DNA of 64,000 nt, taken from contig JBHORA010000007.1 in the NCBI GenBank assembly GCA_042408535.1, positions 3,869 to 67,868 of the forward strand, in the 5' to 3' direction. A program made the translations under genes and the position numbers. The notes below the pieces were generated by a model, which ran no database searches, was not told the DNA's origin, and saw nothing but the letters and a program-made list of their open reading frames with translations. Below are positions 33,419 to 42,129 of this stretch, piece after piece; the first letter of the stretch is position 1, and every line of letters starts with the position of its first letter. The DNA comes from BPIH01 sp042408535 (GTDB lineage Bacteria > Chloroflexota > Limnocylindria > Limnocylindrales > CSP1-4).

Positions 33419-34267
33419 CTGAACGTTCCTCCGACGGCGTCCGCGCCAGGTCCGGGATCCGGCCGCGAGCCGGCCGGGCTCCGGGACCAGCTCGGTCGCC
33501 TCCTCGCTGCGGCTCGCCGCCTCGTCGGTGCCCACCTCGCCCTGGCCCGAGCGGAGGGGGCGGCCATCGCCGAGGAGATCCGCCGCGCGGCGGCCCTGGC
33601 CGGGTTCGCGGTCGCCGCCCTCCTCTTCGCCGCCGCCCTCCTCACCCTCGGCCTCGTCCTCTTCCTCGCCGAGTGGCTCTTCGGCTCCATCGGCTGGGGC
33701 GTCGCCATCGGGTCGCTCGCGGCCGTCGGTGCCGCCGGGGCGGCCGTCCTCGGCATCCTCCGGATTCCGGGAACTCGCCTCGGCGGGACGGCGCTCCTCG
33801 GGCTCCTCGCCGCCGTCGTCGTCGGGCTCGCCCTCGGGCTCGGCTGGCTCCACGCCGGGTGGACGGATCTGGGGACGAACCTCTTCGGTGGGTTCGACCC
33901 GGCCTGGCGGACGATCGTCGCCGCGACGGTCGGGGGCCTCGTGGTCGGGGTCGTCGTCGGTCTCGCCGCCGGCCTCGCCGTCGATCGATCCATGCCGGTC
34001 GCCGCCGCCGGGATCGTCGTCGGCGGCATCGCCGGGCTCCTCGCCGGGCCGCTCACAGCGATCGACTACGACCCGTCGCCTGCGGCCGGGGCGGCGGTGA
34101 CCGTAGGGCTCGTCGTCTGGATCGCCGCCATGGTCGTCGACGTCTGGCGCCGCGGCGTCGACCTCGAGGCGCTTCGCTCCCGCTACTGGCCGACCGAGAC
34201 GATCGAGACGACGAAGGAGACAATCGAGTGGATTCGCGAACAGCAGCCGCTCAAGCGGAAGTCGTAG
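33419..34267 (+). CDS. Phage-holin-superfamily-like membrane protein, CTG start
   Basis: A 282-residue protein whose N-terminal part (LRDQLGRLLAAARRLVGAHLALARAEGAAIAEEIRRAAA, quoted only as landmarks LRDQLGRLL and HLALARAE) followed by paired helices resembles the DUF1469/holin superfamily III pattern found in cell-envelope operons; further helices fill residues 95-235. No ATG, GTG or TTG occurs in this frame from its opening stop at 33371-33373 to 33941, although the translation is clearly protein-like. A CTG at 33419 lies 8 nt after GGAG (33407-33410) and is my choice of start. A TATGAT at 33369-33374 may be its -10. Confidence 0.6.
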   Translation: MNVPPTASAPGPGSGREPAGLRDQLGRLLAAARRLVGAHLALARAEGAAIAEEIRRAAALAGFAVAALLFAAALLTLGLVLFLAEWLFGSIGWGVAIGSLAAVGAAGAAVLGILRIPGTRLGGTALLGLLAAVVVGLALGLGWLHAGWTDLGTNLFGGFDPAWRTIVAATVGGLVVGVVVGLAAGLAVDRSMPVAAAGIVVGGIAGLLAGPLTAIDYDPSPAAGAAVTVGLVVWIAAMVVDVWRRGVDLEALRSRYWPTETIETTKETIEWIREQQPLKRKS

Positions 34268-34743
34268 CCGCCCGCCGGGCGCTCACCGAGGAGCTCGGTC
34301 GGACCGAGGCCGCCGTCCGAGCGGCCGTCGACATTCCGGCCCGGATCCGCCACGACCCGGTCCGGACGCTGGGGGCGGCCGCCGGTCTTGCCTTCCTCAT
34401 CCTGCGGGGTCCGCAGCGGGTGACCCGGCGGCTCTGGCGTGCCGTTCGGGGGCCAGCGGCGGCCCTCCCGGCGTCCCTCCTTCCGGAGGAGATCGAACGG
34501 GCCGTCCGGGCCCTCGGCGAGGACGGCGCCCGTGTCCGAGGTACCCTCGAACGGGAGTTCGCCCGCTATCTCGCGGAGCGGTCGAAGGCTCGCCGGAAGG
34601 AGGACCTCGGGGCGGCGGCGGCGGCGCTCCTCCGGAACGTCGCCGGGCCGGTCTCGGCCCGCCTCGGCCGTCGGCTCGCCGAGTCGCTCTTCGAGGCGGA
34701 CCGCGCGACCCTCGCCCGCTGGCGGGACCGGCTCCGGCGCTAG
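34228..34743 (+). CDS. Small DUF3618-like envelope protein
   Basis: A 171-residue protein starting at GTG 34228, 8 nt after AAGGAG and 40 bp inside the previous gene. The N-terminus (AAAQAEVVAARRALTEELGRTEAAVRAAVDIPARIRHDP, landmarks VVAARRALTEELGRTE and DIPARIRHDP) followed by one hydrophobic helix (GAAAGLAFLILRG) fits the DUF3618 pattern often seen beside holin-superfamily membrane proteins. The C-terminal 90 residues are charged helices. Function unknown; likely acts with the preceding membrane protein. Confidence 0.65.
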   Translation: MDSRTAAAQAEVVAARRALTEELGRTEAAVRAAVDIPARIRHDPVRTLGAAAGLAFLILRGPQRVTRRLWRAVRGPAAALPASLLPEEIERAVRALGEDGARVRGTLEREFARYLAERSKARRKEDLGAAAAALLRNVAGPVSARLGRRLAESLFEADRATLARWRDRLRR

Positions 34744-34808
34744 AACTGGCGGTCCAGATCCCCCTGCGGCCGCGATCGCGCGGCCTCGGACCCCGCTACG
34801 ATCTCCGT

Positions 34809-34896
34809 GGGCGAGTGGCGGAATGGCAGACGCGCCGGCCTTAGGAGCCGGTGCCCCGCGAGGGGCGTGTCAGTTCGAGTCTGACCTCGCCTACCA
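34809..34896 (+). tRNA. tRNA-Leu (anticodon TAG)
   Basis: Class II tRNA: acceptor GGGCGAG pairs with CTCGCCT (first pair G-T), D-arm GCGGAATGGCAGACGC, anticodon stem CCGGC/GCCGG with loop CTTAGGA (anticodon TAG at 34842-34844), long variable arm GTGCCCCGCGAGGGGCGT, T-arm with GTTCGAGTC, and encoded ACCA end. A TACGAT at 34797-34802 is the likely -10. Confidence 0.95.
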
Positions 34897-34986
34897 TGCT
34901 CCGATTGTCTTCGTTCAGCGCCAGCACCACCCGGGCCGCGGCCCGCAGCGCCCGAGCCGGTGCCCGCATCGCCCCACCCGCCGCCC

Positions 34987-34992
34987 TATACT
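34987..34992 (+). promoter_or_regulatory. -10 element of the trigger factor gene
   Basis: TATACT ends 9 nt before the ATG at 35002, and no ribosome site intervenes, so the tig mRNA is probably leaderless or nearly so. No clear -35 is seen. Confidence 0.5.
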
Positions 34993-35001
34993 GCCCGGGC
35001 G

Positions 35002-36606
35002 ATGAACGTCACCGTCACCCCCGCACCGAAGAGCTCGGTCACCCTCGAAGTCGAGGTTCCCTCCGAGCGGCTCGCCCGGGCCGTCGAGGCGGCCGTCCGC
35101 CGCCTCGGCCAGCGGACCCGCGTTCCCGGCTTTCGGCCCGGGAAGGCGCCCCGGGCGATGCTCGAGCGCGTCCTCGGCCCGGGCGCCGTCCTCGACGAGG
35201 CTGTCGACCAGCTCGTCGAGGACGCCTACCGGGCGGCCCTCGTCGAGGCGAAGGTCGTCCCGCTCGCCCAGGCGAACGTCGAGGTCGTCCAGGCTGAGGA
35301 GGGCAAGCCCCTCGTCTTCCGGGCCACCGTCCCGGTGCGCCCCGAGGTGACCCTCGGCGACTACAAGAACTTCCCCTTCCGGCCGGAGATCGAGCCCGTC
35401 GACGAGGCGCGGATCGAGCGCGTTCTCGAGGGGCTCAGAGAGCAGCACGCGATCCTCTCGCCGGTCGAGGACCGCCCGGCGCAGGCCGGCGACCTCGCCG
35501 TCATCGAGTTCGAGGGTCGCCGCGACGGTGCCCCCGTCGACGGCGCCTCGGCCCAGCGCTTCCCGGTCGTCATCGGCGAGGAGCGCCTCGTGCCGGGCTT
35601 CGAGGACCACCTCGTGGGACTCCGCGTGGGGGAGACGACGACGTTCGAGCTCACCCTCCCGCAGGACGACCCGAATCCGGCGATCGCCGGCGCCAGCGTC
35701 GAGTTCACCGTTACCCTCCACGAACTCCGGGAGAAGGTCCTGCCACCCCTCGACGACAGCTTCGCTCAGGCCGTCGGCCCCTACGCCGATCTCGCTGCTC
35801 TCCGGGACGAGATCCGAACTCGCCTCGAGCGCTACGCCGTCGACCGGGCCCGGCACGGCTTCGGCGATCGGATCGTCGAGTACGCCACTGCGAACGCGAG
35901 CGTCGAGGTCCCCGACATCCTCGTTGAGGAGGAGCTCGAGCTCATGCAGGACGAGCTCCGGAGCGCCCTCGCCCGGGAGGGAATCGACTACCGCACCTAC
36001 CTCCGGATCCGGGCCGCCCAGCGCGACACGGCGTCCGAGGCCGAGCCGCAAGGTCCAACCCGGGACCCGAAGACGGGTTTGGTCCTCCCACCCGGAGTCC
36101 GCCGACCCGCGGAGGAGGAGACGAGCCTCGAAGCCGAAGAAGCGCGGCTCCTGGCCGAGCTCCGACCGCGGGCCGAGAAGCGGGCCAAGGTTCTGCTCGT
36201 CCTCTCGAAGATCGCCGAAGTCGAAGGCGTCGAGGCCCCCGAGGAGGCGGTCGAGGCTGAGCTCGCCCGAACCCGGGAGCGGTACGCCGCGAACCCGCGC
36301 CTCCTCCGCTACCTGGAAAGCGAGCGCGGGCGCGCCCTCGTCCGGAGCAACCTCCGCCGCTCGCTTGTCGTCGAGCACCTCATCGACGCCTGGCTGGCTG
36401 CCCACCCTGAGCATCCGCCGCTCCAGCACCTGGAGGATGACGAGCCGGTTCCACCGCCCGAACGAACGCCGCTGGCGGCCGAGCCGACCCGAGGGAACCC
36501 TGCGACGGCGTCCACCGAATCAGCCGAGTTGCCAGAATCGAGTCGCGGCGCGGCCGGTGGGACGGTCGAGCTCGCCTCGCCGGCAGGCAGCGAGCCGGCC
36601 GGCTGA
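35002..36606 (+). CDS. tig: Trigger factor
   Basis: A 534-residue ribosome-associated chaperone and peptidyl-prolyl isomerase. The N-terminal ribosome-binding motif reads VPGFRPGKAPRAMLERVLG (about 40-58, matching the family GFRxGKxP signature). The central FKBP domain includes GDLAVIEFEGRRDG and FPVVIGEERLVPGFEDHLVGL (about 160-250). The C-terminal arms follow. It is about 100 residues longer than typical, owing to an insertion near 340-375 (GPTRDPKTGLVLPPGVRRP) and a disordered Pro/Ala/Ser tail. The gene leads the tig-clpP-clpX order common in bacteria. Confidence 0.92.
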   Translation: MNVTVTPAPKSSVTLEVEVPSERLARAVEAAVRRLGQRTRVPGFRPGKAPRAMLERVLGPGAVLDEAVDQLVEDAYRAALVEAKVVPLAQANVEVVQAEEGKPLVFRATVPVRPEVTLGDYKNFPFRPEIEPVDEARIERVLEGLREQHAILSPVEDRPAQAGDLAVIEFEGRRDGAPVDGASAQRFPVVIGEERLVPGFEDHLVGLRVGETTTFELTLPQDDPNPAIAGASVEFTVTLHELREKVLPPLDDSFAQAVGPYADLAALRDEIRTRLERYAVDRARHGFGDRIVEYATANASVEVPDILVEEELELMQDELRSALAREGIDYRTYLRIRAAQRDTASEAEPQGPTRDPKTGLVLPPGVRRPAEEETSLEAEEARLLAELRPRAEKRAKVLLVLSKIAEVEGVEAPEEAVEAELARTRERYAANPRLLRYLESERGRALVRSNLRRSLVVEHLIDAWLAAHPEHPPLQHLEDDEPVPPPERTPLAAEPTRGNPATASTESAELPESSRGAAGGTVELASPAGSEPAG

Positions 36607-36658
36607 GGATCGATCCTACCGCGCCGGCAACGAAGAGCTACCTGGAGGAAGAACGACC

Positions 36659-37363
36659 ATGCTCGTCCCGATGGTGATCGAAAGCTCCAGCCGGGGAGAG
36701 CGCGCCTACGACATCTACTCGCGGCTCCTCAAGGAGCGGATCATCTTCCTCGGCGACGCGATCGAGGATCACGTTGCCAACCTCGTCATCGCCCAGCTCC
36801 TCTTCCTCGACTCCGAGGACCCGGAGAAGGACATCTACCTCTACATCAACTCGCCCGGCGGGGTCGTCACGAGCGGCCTCGCCATCTACGACACGATGCA
36901 GTACGTCCGGGCGCCCGTGGCCACGATCTGCATCGGCATGGCGGCCTCGATGGCGGCCGTCCTTCTCGCCGCCGGGGCGAAGGGGAAGCGCTACGCCCTC
37001 CCGAACAGCCGGATCATGATCCACCAGGGCACTGGTGGCTTCCGAGGCTCGGCTCCCGACGCGATCATCCAGATGCGGGAATGGGAGTTCCTCGTCCGGC
37101 GGAACCACGAGCTCCTCGCCCGCCACACCGGGCAGCCCCTCGAGAAGATCATTCGGGACACCGAACGGGACTATTTCATGTCTCCCGAGGAGGCGAAGGA
37201 GTATGGCATCATCGATGCCGTCTACTCGGTCGGCTGGGACTCGCTGACGGCGATCCACCACGACGCCGAGAAGGCGGCCGCGGCGGCGGCCTCCGGCGAG
37301 GCCCCAGCCGGATCGGTACCGGCCGAACCGGGCCCGGTGCCGAAGAAGGCGAAGGACGAGTAG
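36659..37363 (+). CDS. clpP: ClpP protease subunit
   Basis: A 234-residue serine peptidase that forms the tetradecameric chamber of ClpXP. Catalytic Ser is in IGMAASMAAVLL (about residue 98-103), His in RIMIHQGTGGF (about 123) and Asp in RDTERDYFM (about 172). The N-terminal IESSSRGERAYDIYSRLLKERIIFLG is canonical. A 30-residue Ala/Pro/Lys tail extends past the usual end. GGAGGAAG precedes the ATG. Confidence 0.95.
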   Translation: MLVPMVIESSSRGERAYDIYSRLLKERIIFLGDAIEDHVANLVIAQLLFLDSEDPEKDIYLYINSPGGVVTSGLAIYDTMQYVRAPVATICIGMAASMAAVLLAAGAKGKRYALPNSRIMIHQGTGGFRGSAPDAIIQMREWEFLVRRNHELLARHTGQPLEKIIRDTERDYFMSPEEAKEYGIIDAVYSVGWDSLTAIHHDAEKAAAAAASGEAPAGSVPAEPGPVPKKAKDE

Positions 37364-37381
37364 GAAGGGGACGGGGCGGCC

Positions 37382-38689
37382 GTGTCGAGCTCGAGCACGA
37401 AGAACCCGAAGGTGCCGTACCGCTGTAGCTTCTGCGGCAAGAGCCAGGAGCAGGTTCGGAAGCTCATCGCCGGCCAGGGCGTCTACATCTGCGACGAGTG
37501 CGTCAACCTCTGCCAGGAGATCATCGAGGAGGAGACCCTCGAGTCGCCCCGACCGAAGCCCCAGACCCCGAAGCTCCCGAACCCCCGCCAGATCAAGGCC
37601 GCCCTCGACCAGTACGTCATCAGCCAGGAAAAGGCGAAGAAGGTCCTCTCGGTCGCCGTCTACAACCACTACAAGCGAGTCAACGCCGGCCACCAGATCG
37701 ACGACGTCGAGCTCCAAAAGTCGAACGTCCTCCTCGTCGGGCCGACCGGCTCCGGCAAGACCCTCCTCGCCCAGACCCTGGCCAAGATCCTCGACGTCCC
37801 CTTCTGCATCGCCGACGCGACGAGCCTGACCGAGGCTGGCTACGTCGGCGAGGACGTCGAGAACATCCTCCTCCGCCTCATTCAAGCCGCCGACTTTGAC
37901 GTTGCCCGGGCCCAGCGGGGGATCGTCTACATCGACGAGATCGACAAGATCGCCCGCAAGGCCGACAACCCGTCGATCACCCGGGATGTCTCCGGCGAGG
38001 GGGTCCAGCAGGCCCTCCTCAAGATCCTGGAGGGGACGATCGCCAACGTGCCGCCCCAGGGCGGCCGCAAGCACCCCCACCAGGACTTCATCCAGATCGA
38101 TACGACGAACATCCTCTTCATCTGCGGCGGCGCCTTCGATGGTCTGGAGAAGATCGTCGAAGAGCGGGTGGGGCGGCGGGCGATCGGCTTCGGGGTCGAG
38201 ACGCCGGTCTCGAAGGAGGACCGGAGCCGGATCCTGGAAAAGCTCATGCCCGAGGACCTCCTCAAGTATGGCCTCATCCCCGAGTTCGTCGGTCGGCTGC
38301 CGGTCGTTGTCACCCTCGCCCCCTTGAGCGCCGACGACCTCGTCCGGGTCCTCACCGAGCCGAAGAATGCCATCACCCGCCAGTTCCAGAAGTTCCTCGG
38401 TCTCGACAAGGTCGAGCTCGTCTTTACCGAAGGGGCCCTCGTTGCCGCCGCCGAGGTCGCCCTCGAGCGCAAGACCGGGGCGAGGGCCCTCCGCTCCATC
38501 GTCGAGGAGGCCCTCCTCGACGTCATGTTCGACATCCCGGAGCGGACCGAGGTCCGGAAGTGCATCATTACCGAGGAGACGATCCGCCAGGGCCGAGCGC
38601 CGCTCCTGCTGACGAAGAACGAGATCGAGCGCGGCGTCGACGAGACGAATTACCTCGACTGGCTCGCTGAGCGCGGCGAGAGCGCCTGA
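37382..38689 (+). CDS. clpX: ClpX ATPase
   Basis: A 435-residue AAA+ unfoldase partner of ClpP. N-terminal zinc finger CSFCGKSQEQV...CDECVNLC (residues 15-42), Walker A GPTGSGKT (about 121-128), Walker B IVYIDEIDKIARK (about 180), pore/sensor region SGEGVQQALLKILEGT, and the ClpP-binding loop region GRRAIGFG. GTG start at 37382, 18 bp after clpP. It selects and threads substrates into ClpP. Confidence 0.96.
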   Translation: MSSSSTKNPKVPYRCSFCGKSQEQVRKLIAGQGVYICDECVNLCQEIIEEETLESPRPKPQTPKLPNPRQIKAALDQYVISQEKAKKVLSVAVYNHYKRVNAGHQIDDVELQKSNVLLVGPTGSGKTLLAQTLAKILDVPFCIADATSLTEAGYVGEDVENILLRLIQAADFDVARAQRGIVYIDEIDKIARKADNPSITRDVSGEGVQQALLKILEGTIANVPPQGGRKHPHQDFIQIDTTNILFICGGAFDGLEKIVEERVGRRAIGFGVETPVSKEDRSRILEKLMPEDLLKYGLIPEFVGRLPVVVTLAPLSADDLVRVLTEPKNAITRQFQKFLGLDKVELVFTEGALVAAAEVALERKTGARALRSIVEEALLDVMFDIPERTEVRKCIITEETIRQGRAPLLLTKNEIERGVDETNYLDWLAERGESA

Positions 38690-38757
38690 CCGGCGGACCG
38701 GTCCGCCGTCGGCGGCCGGTCGGGTGACCTCCTGGACCCCCGGACGTCGTAGGCGAC

Positions 38758-38786
38758 TTGCGCGCGGTCGATCGGGGGTGTACTGT
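38758..38786 (+). promoter_or_regulatory. Candidate promoter of the thioredoxin-fold gene
   Basis: TTGCGC (38758-38763), 17-nt spacer, TACTGT (38781-38786), about 70 nt before the start of the gene at 38859. Confidence 0.45.
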
Positions 38787-38858
38787 TCTCGGCACTGACC
38801 CGACCGAGCGATCCCATGGCGCCCTGGATCGGGAGGTCCGGGTCGAGGCGGAGGAAGG

Positions 38859-39254
38859 ATGAGACCGGTCACGGTCGAGGTCATCACCTACGCGCCGACG
38901 GCCTTCTTCCACTGCCAGCACTGCGAGCTCACCTTCGGGCGCGTCGGGCTGGCGGAGAAGATCCGGCGTGATCAGGCTGCGAGCTCGTTGCCGGACGACC
39001 TCGGGCGCGATTTCGAGCGCCTCGCCGACTGGGCGGATCAGCTCGTCCGGCGGTTCGGGCCGCGGGTCCACCTCCAGGTCGTCGATGCGGCCTCGGTCGA
39101 GGGCGTTCTCCACTCCCTCCGGCACCGCGTCTTTCGGTACCCGGCCGTCGTCGTCGACGGACGGGTCGTCGTCGTGGGCGCCGATCCGACGACCGCCGAG
39201 GGAGCGGTCGCCGCGGCAGTGCGCGGGTCGGAGGCGTCAGCGGACGGGAGGTAG
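38859..39254 (+). CDS. Thioredoxin-fold protein with a CxxC motif
   Basis: A 131-residue protein. Near the N-terminus strand VTVEVITYAPTAFFHCQHCEL holds CQHC at the position of a thioredoxin active site, and the C-terminal strand pair FRYPAVVVDGRVVVVGADPT has the cis-Pro typical of thioredoxin/glutaredoxin folds. It probably acts in thiol redox or metal binding in the cytoplasm. Close relatives with proven function are not known to me. AGGAAGG precedes the ATG. It sits just upstream of cstA. Confidence 0.65.
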   Translation: MRPVTVEVITYAPTAFFHCQHCELTFGRVGLAEKIRRDQAASSLPDDLGRDFERLADWADQLVRRFGPRVHLQVVDAASVEGVLHSLRHRVFRYPAVVVDGRVVVVGADPTTAEGAVAAAVRGSEASADGR

Positions 39255-39338
39255 GGCTCGTCGGTCCCGCGGGACCGATGTGGGGGGAGGGCACCGCCGC
39301 CGTTCGCGCCGTCGCCGTCGGCCCGACGGGAGGTTGGG

Positions 39339-41222
39339 ATGAGCTCCTTATGGGTCGTGGTCATCGGAGTCGTCGTCATCTACCTCGCCTACACGTACTA
39401 CGCGAGGCGGATCGACCAGACGATCATCCAGGCGGATCCGAACCGGGCCACGCCGGCGCGGATGTACATGGACGGCGCCGACTTCGTGCCAACGAGCCGC
39501 TTTGTCCTCTACGGCTACCACTTCAAGTCCGTCGCCGCGGCGGGCCCGATCGTCGGCGTCATCACCGCCGCGAACCTCTGGGGCTGGCTCCCGGCGATCC
39601 TCTGGCTCATGATCGGGGTCAGCTTCATCGGCTGGGCGAGTGACTACAGTGCGATCATGATGGCTGTCCGCAACGACGGTCGATCCTTGAGCGCCATCGC
39701 CCACCATCTCGTCTCGCCGCGAGTCCGACGGATCCTGTTCGTCTTCATCTTCTTCTACCTCCTCCTCATCGCCGGCGCCTTCGTTGGCATCATGGCCGCT
39801 ATCCTCGCCGCCCGGCCCGACGTGCCCTTCGGGATCCTCGTCCTGGCGATCATGGGCCTCGCCGCCGGGTATGCGATCTACCGGCTGAAGGCGAGCATCA
39901 TCGGGGTCACCATCATCACCGTCGGGGTTACCCTGGCCGCGATGGCCCTTGGCCCCTTCGGGGCGGACTTCTCGAAGACGCCCGCCGACCTGAGCGCAGG
40001 GCCGATCGGCGGCATCGTGACCTCGATCAACAACGCGGTGAACGGCTCCGGCCCGCTCTACAGCGTCGTCGACCCGACGAGCGCCGACCCGCGGATCCCG
40101 GCCGTCAACCCCGACACCGGCAAGCGTCCGACGACGCCGACGTACGATGCGGCGACGGGCGAGATCAAGGTCCTGCCGAGCTTTCTCCTCTGGTCGATCT
40201 TCCTCCTCGTCTTCAGCTACCTCGGGGCGAACCTCGCCATCTGGCGCTTCGCCCAACCGGTGAACTACATCGGCTTCTGGATCACCGCCCTGACGATCGG
40301 GGTGAGCGCCATCGGGGCCGTCCTCGCCCCCTTCACGAACCCCGACGTCGCTGCCTTCAAGCTCCAGGACTTCAAGGGCTTCTCGCCCGAGCTCGCGAGC
40401 GGGGCGCTCCAGCCGCTCTGGCCGATGCTCTTCGTGACGATCGCTTGCGGTGCGATCTCCGGTTGGCACGCCCTCTTCGGCTCGGTCGGCACGGCGCGCC
40501 AGCTCGAGTACGAGACCGACGCCCTGCCGGTCGGCGGCGGCGGGATGTTCTCCGAGAACACCCTCGGGCTCCTCTCCCTGACGGCTGTCGCCATCGCCGG
40601 TGGGGCTGGGGCCGGGGCCTTCGCGGCGGGCGTCGGCACGCTCCTGAACGTGGCGACCTTCGGGCTCCTCGCCCGACCCTTCGGGACGGCTCTCGGCTTC
40701 GGCGCCTTCGTCGTCATCGTCCTGACGGTCGTCCAGCTCGTCTTCCGACTCATGCGGGTGACCCTCGGCGAGTGGCTCGGCGAGAGCTGGGTCGGCTTCA
40801 AGAACCAGCACATCGCCTCGATCATCTCGATGGTCGTCACCCTCGCCCTCGTCCTCTCCGGCACGTGGGTCTACCTCTGGCAGCTCTTCGGGGCCTCGAA
40901 CCAGCTCATGGCGGCCCTCAGCCTCCTCCTCGTGACCGTCTGGCTCGCCTCGGTCGGCAAGAACCCGGCCTACGCGGGCATCCCGATGCTCTTCATGTAC
41001 GTGACGACCGTCGCGGCGACCCTCGTCACGGCCTACAACCTCTTCGTCACCATCGCTTCCAAGCCCGGCATGGCCGGGGTCTCGGTCATCGGGGCGTGGG
41101 CGATGATCGTCATCGCCTTCCTCCTCGTCGTGGCCGCCCTCGTCATCGCCTGGGACGCCTATGTGGCCTGGAACCGGCTCCGGGCCAGGCCACGCCCGGA
41201 GGCGGCTCCGGCGGGCTCCTGA
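39339..41222 (+). CDS. cstA: CstA-family peptide/pyruvate transporter
   Basis: A 627-residue polytopic membrane protein of the carbon starvation CstA family. It has about 16 hydrophobic helices; near the N-terminus is TPARMYMDGADFVPTSRFVLYGYHFKSVAAAGPIVG (landmark GYHFKSVAAAGPIVG), the family hallmark, and GAISGWHALFGSVGTARQLEYE is also conserved. CstA proteins import peptides or pyruvate during carbon limitation. The ATG at 39339 follows GGGAGG-like sequence (GGAGGTTGGG). It appears complete at the usual length. Confidence 0.9.
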   Translation: MSSLWVVVIGVVVIYLAYTYYARRIDQTIIQADPNRATPARMYMDGADFVPTSRFVLYGYHFKSVAAAGPIVGVITAANLWGWLPAILWLMIGVSFIGWASDYSAIMMAVRNDGRSLSAIAHHLVSPRVRRILFVFIFFYLLLIAGAFVGIMAAILAARPDVPFGILVLAIMGLAAGYAIYRLKASIIGVTIITVGVTLAAMALGPFGADFSKTPADLSAGPIGGIVTSINNAVNGSGPLYSVVDPTSADPRIPAVNPDTGKRPTTPTYDAATGEIKVLPSFLLWSIFLLVFSYLGANLAIWRFAQPVNYIGFWITALTIGVSAIGAVLAPFTNPDVAAFKLQDFKGFSPELASGALQPLWPMLFVTIACGAISGWHALFGSVGTARQLEYETDALPVGGGGMFSENTLGLLSLTAVAIAGGAGAGAFAAGVGTLLNVATFGLLARPFGTALGFGAFVVIVLTVVQLVFRLMRVTLGEWLGESWVGFKNQHIASIISMVVTLALVLSGTWVYLWQLFGASNQLMAALSLLLVTVWLASVGKNPAYAGIPMLFMYVTTVAATLVTAYNLFVTIASKPGMAGVSVIGAWAMIVIAFLLVVAALVIAWDAYVAWNRLRARPRPEAAPAGS

Positions 41223-41355
41223 CGATCGGCAGTCGCGTTCGCCAGCCAGGGAGCGGGCCGGAGCGTCCGGCCCGCTCCTTCGGCTTCCCCCGTGCCGCGT
41301 TCACCGCGGCCGCCGCCCCAGGCTCGAAGAGCCGTCGGTCGGCGACCGAGGCCGA

Positions 41356-42021
41356 TCAAGGCCGCTCGGCGAGGAGGCCCGCGAGCTCGCGGAAGGACCT
41401 CGTCAGCCGCTCGGCCGGAAGGCGTGCCGGGTCCGGGGGGCGGACGTGGAGCTCGAGATGGGGGACGGTCTGGCTGATCGAGAGGCGGCTGAGGCGCCCC
41501 GCGGCGGCCAGGCGCTCGATGGTGGCTTTCAGCCTCGACGGATCGCCCTGGCCGCGCCAGCCGGCGGCGCCCTCGATCCGCCAGGGCAGTTGCCGCCACG
41601 CCTCGTCCGGGTCACCGAGGCTGCGGACGGTCTCGCCACTCGTCCAGCCGGCCGGATCGGCGACCTGGAGCTCGAGCCGTGGTGCCCGCCGGAGGTCCGC
41701 TCGGAAGATGACGAGGTCGCGCCGCCCCCGGCGACGGCTGAGGAGCCAGAGCCAGGGCAGGTCTCTCGGCTCGAGGACGACGGTCACCGTGACCGACCGG
41801 AAGGGTTCGGGCGGCTCGACGATCCGAAGCTCGACGGCCGAGCTGCCGAGCCAGCGGAGCGTCGTCCGCGGGCCGAGGACGGGCAAGCCCCCGGCCTGGA
41901 GCCATCGGAGGATCGCGTTGCCGCGCCGAACGTTCTCGCCGGTCCCGAGGGCGAAGGCGACGAGGACGAGGACGACGAGGCCGCCGAGGGCGGAGGCGAT
42001 GAGCTGGCCCGGGTCGAACAT
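41356..42021 (-). CDS. Membrane-anchored hypothetical protein
   Basis: A 221-residue protein with one N-terminal helix (LIASALGGLVVLVLVAFALG, about 7-26) and a soluble cytoplasmic-looking remainder rich in Arg, Leu and Trp. Phrases such as NAILRWLQAGGLPVLGPRTTLRWLGSSAVEL and ERLTRSFRELAGLLAE are distinctive but I know no family. A promoter at 42030-42058 places the transcription start at or next to the ATG, so it may be leaderless. It is divergent from the ArsA cluster. Confidence 0.6.
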   Translation of the reverse strand: MFDPGQLIASALGGLVVLVLVAFALGTGENVRRGNAILRWLQAGGLPVLGPRTTLRWLGSSAVELRIVEPPEPFRSVTVTVVLEPRDLPWLWLLSRRRGRRDLVIFRADLRRAPRLELQVADPAGWTSGETVRSLGDPDEAWRQLPWRIEGAAGWRGQGDPSRLKATIERLAAAGRLSRLSISQTVPHLELHVRPPDPARLPAERLTRSFRELAGLLAERP

Positions 42022-42029
42022 CGGGAACG

Positions 42030-42058
42030 ACGATAGGCGCCCGACGGAGGCTGGTCAA
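42030..42058 (-). promoter_or_regulatory. Leaderless-type promoter of the membrane-anchored gene
   Basis: Minus strand: TTGACC (42058-42053), 17-nt spacer, TATCGT (42035-42030), 8 nt before the ATG at 42021. Confidence 0.55.
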
Positions 42059-42129
42059 TGCCGTCGGCCAGTCGCCGGGTGTACGATGCACAAAATGGCT
42101 GAGGTAGTGAGGGATCGAGGAGACGGCGC

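Noticed and set aside
34439..35005. Rightward frame running through the tRNA-Leu gene
   Set aside because: Crosses a clear tRNA and the DUF3618-like gene in another frame; Arg/Ser-rich shadow.
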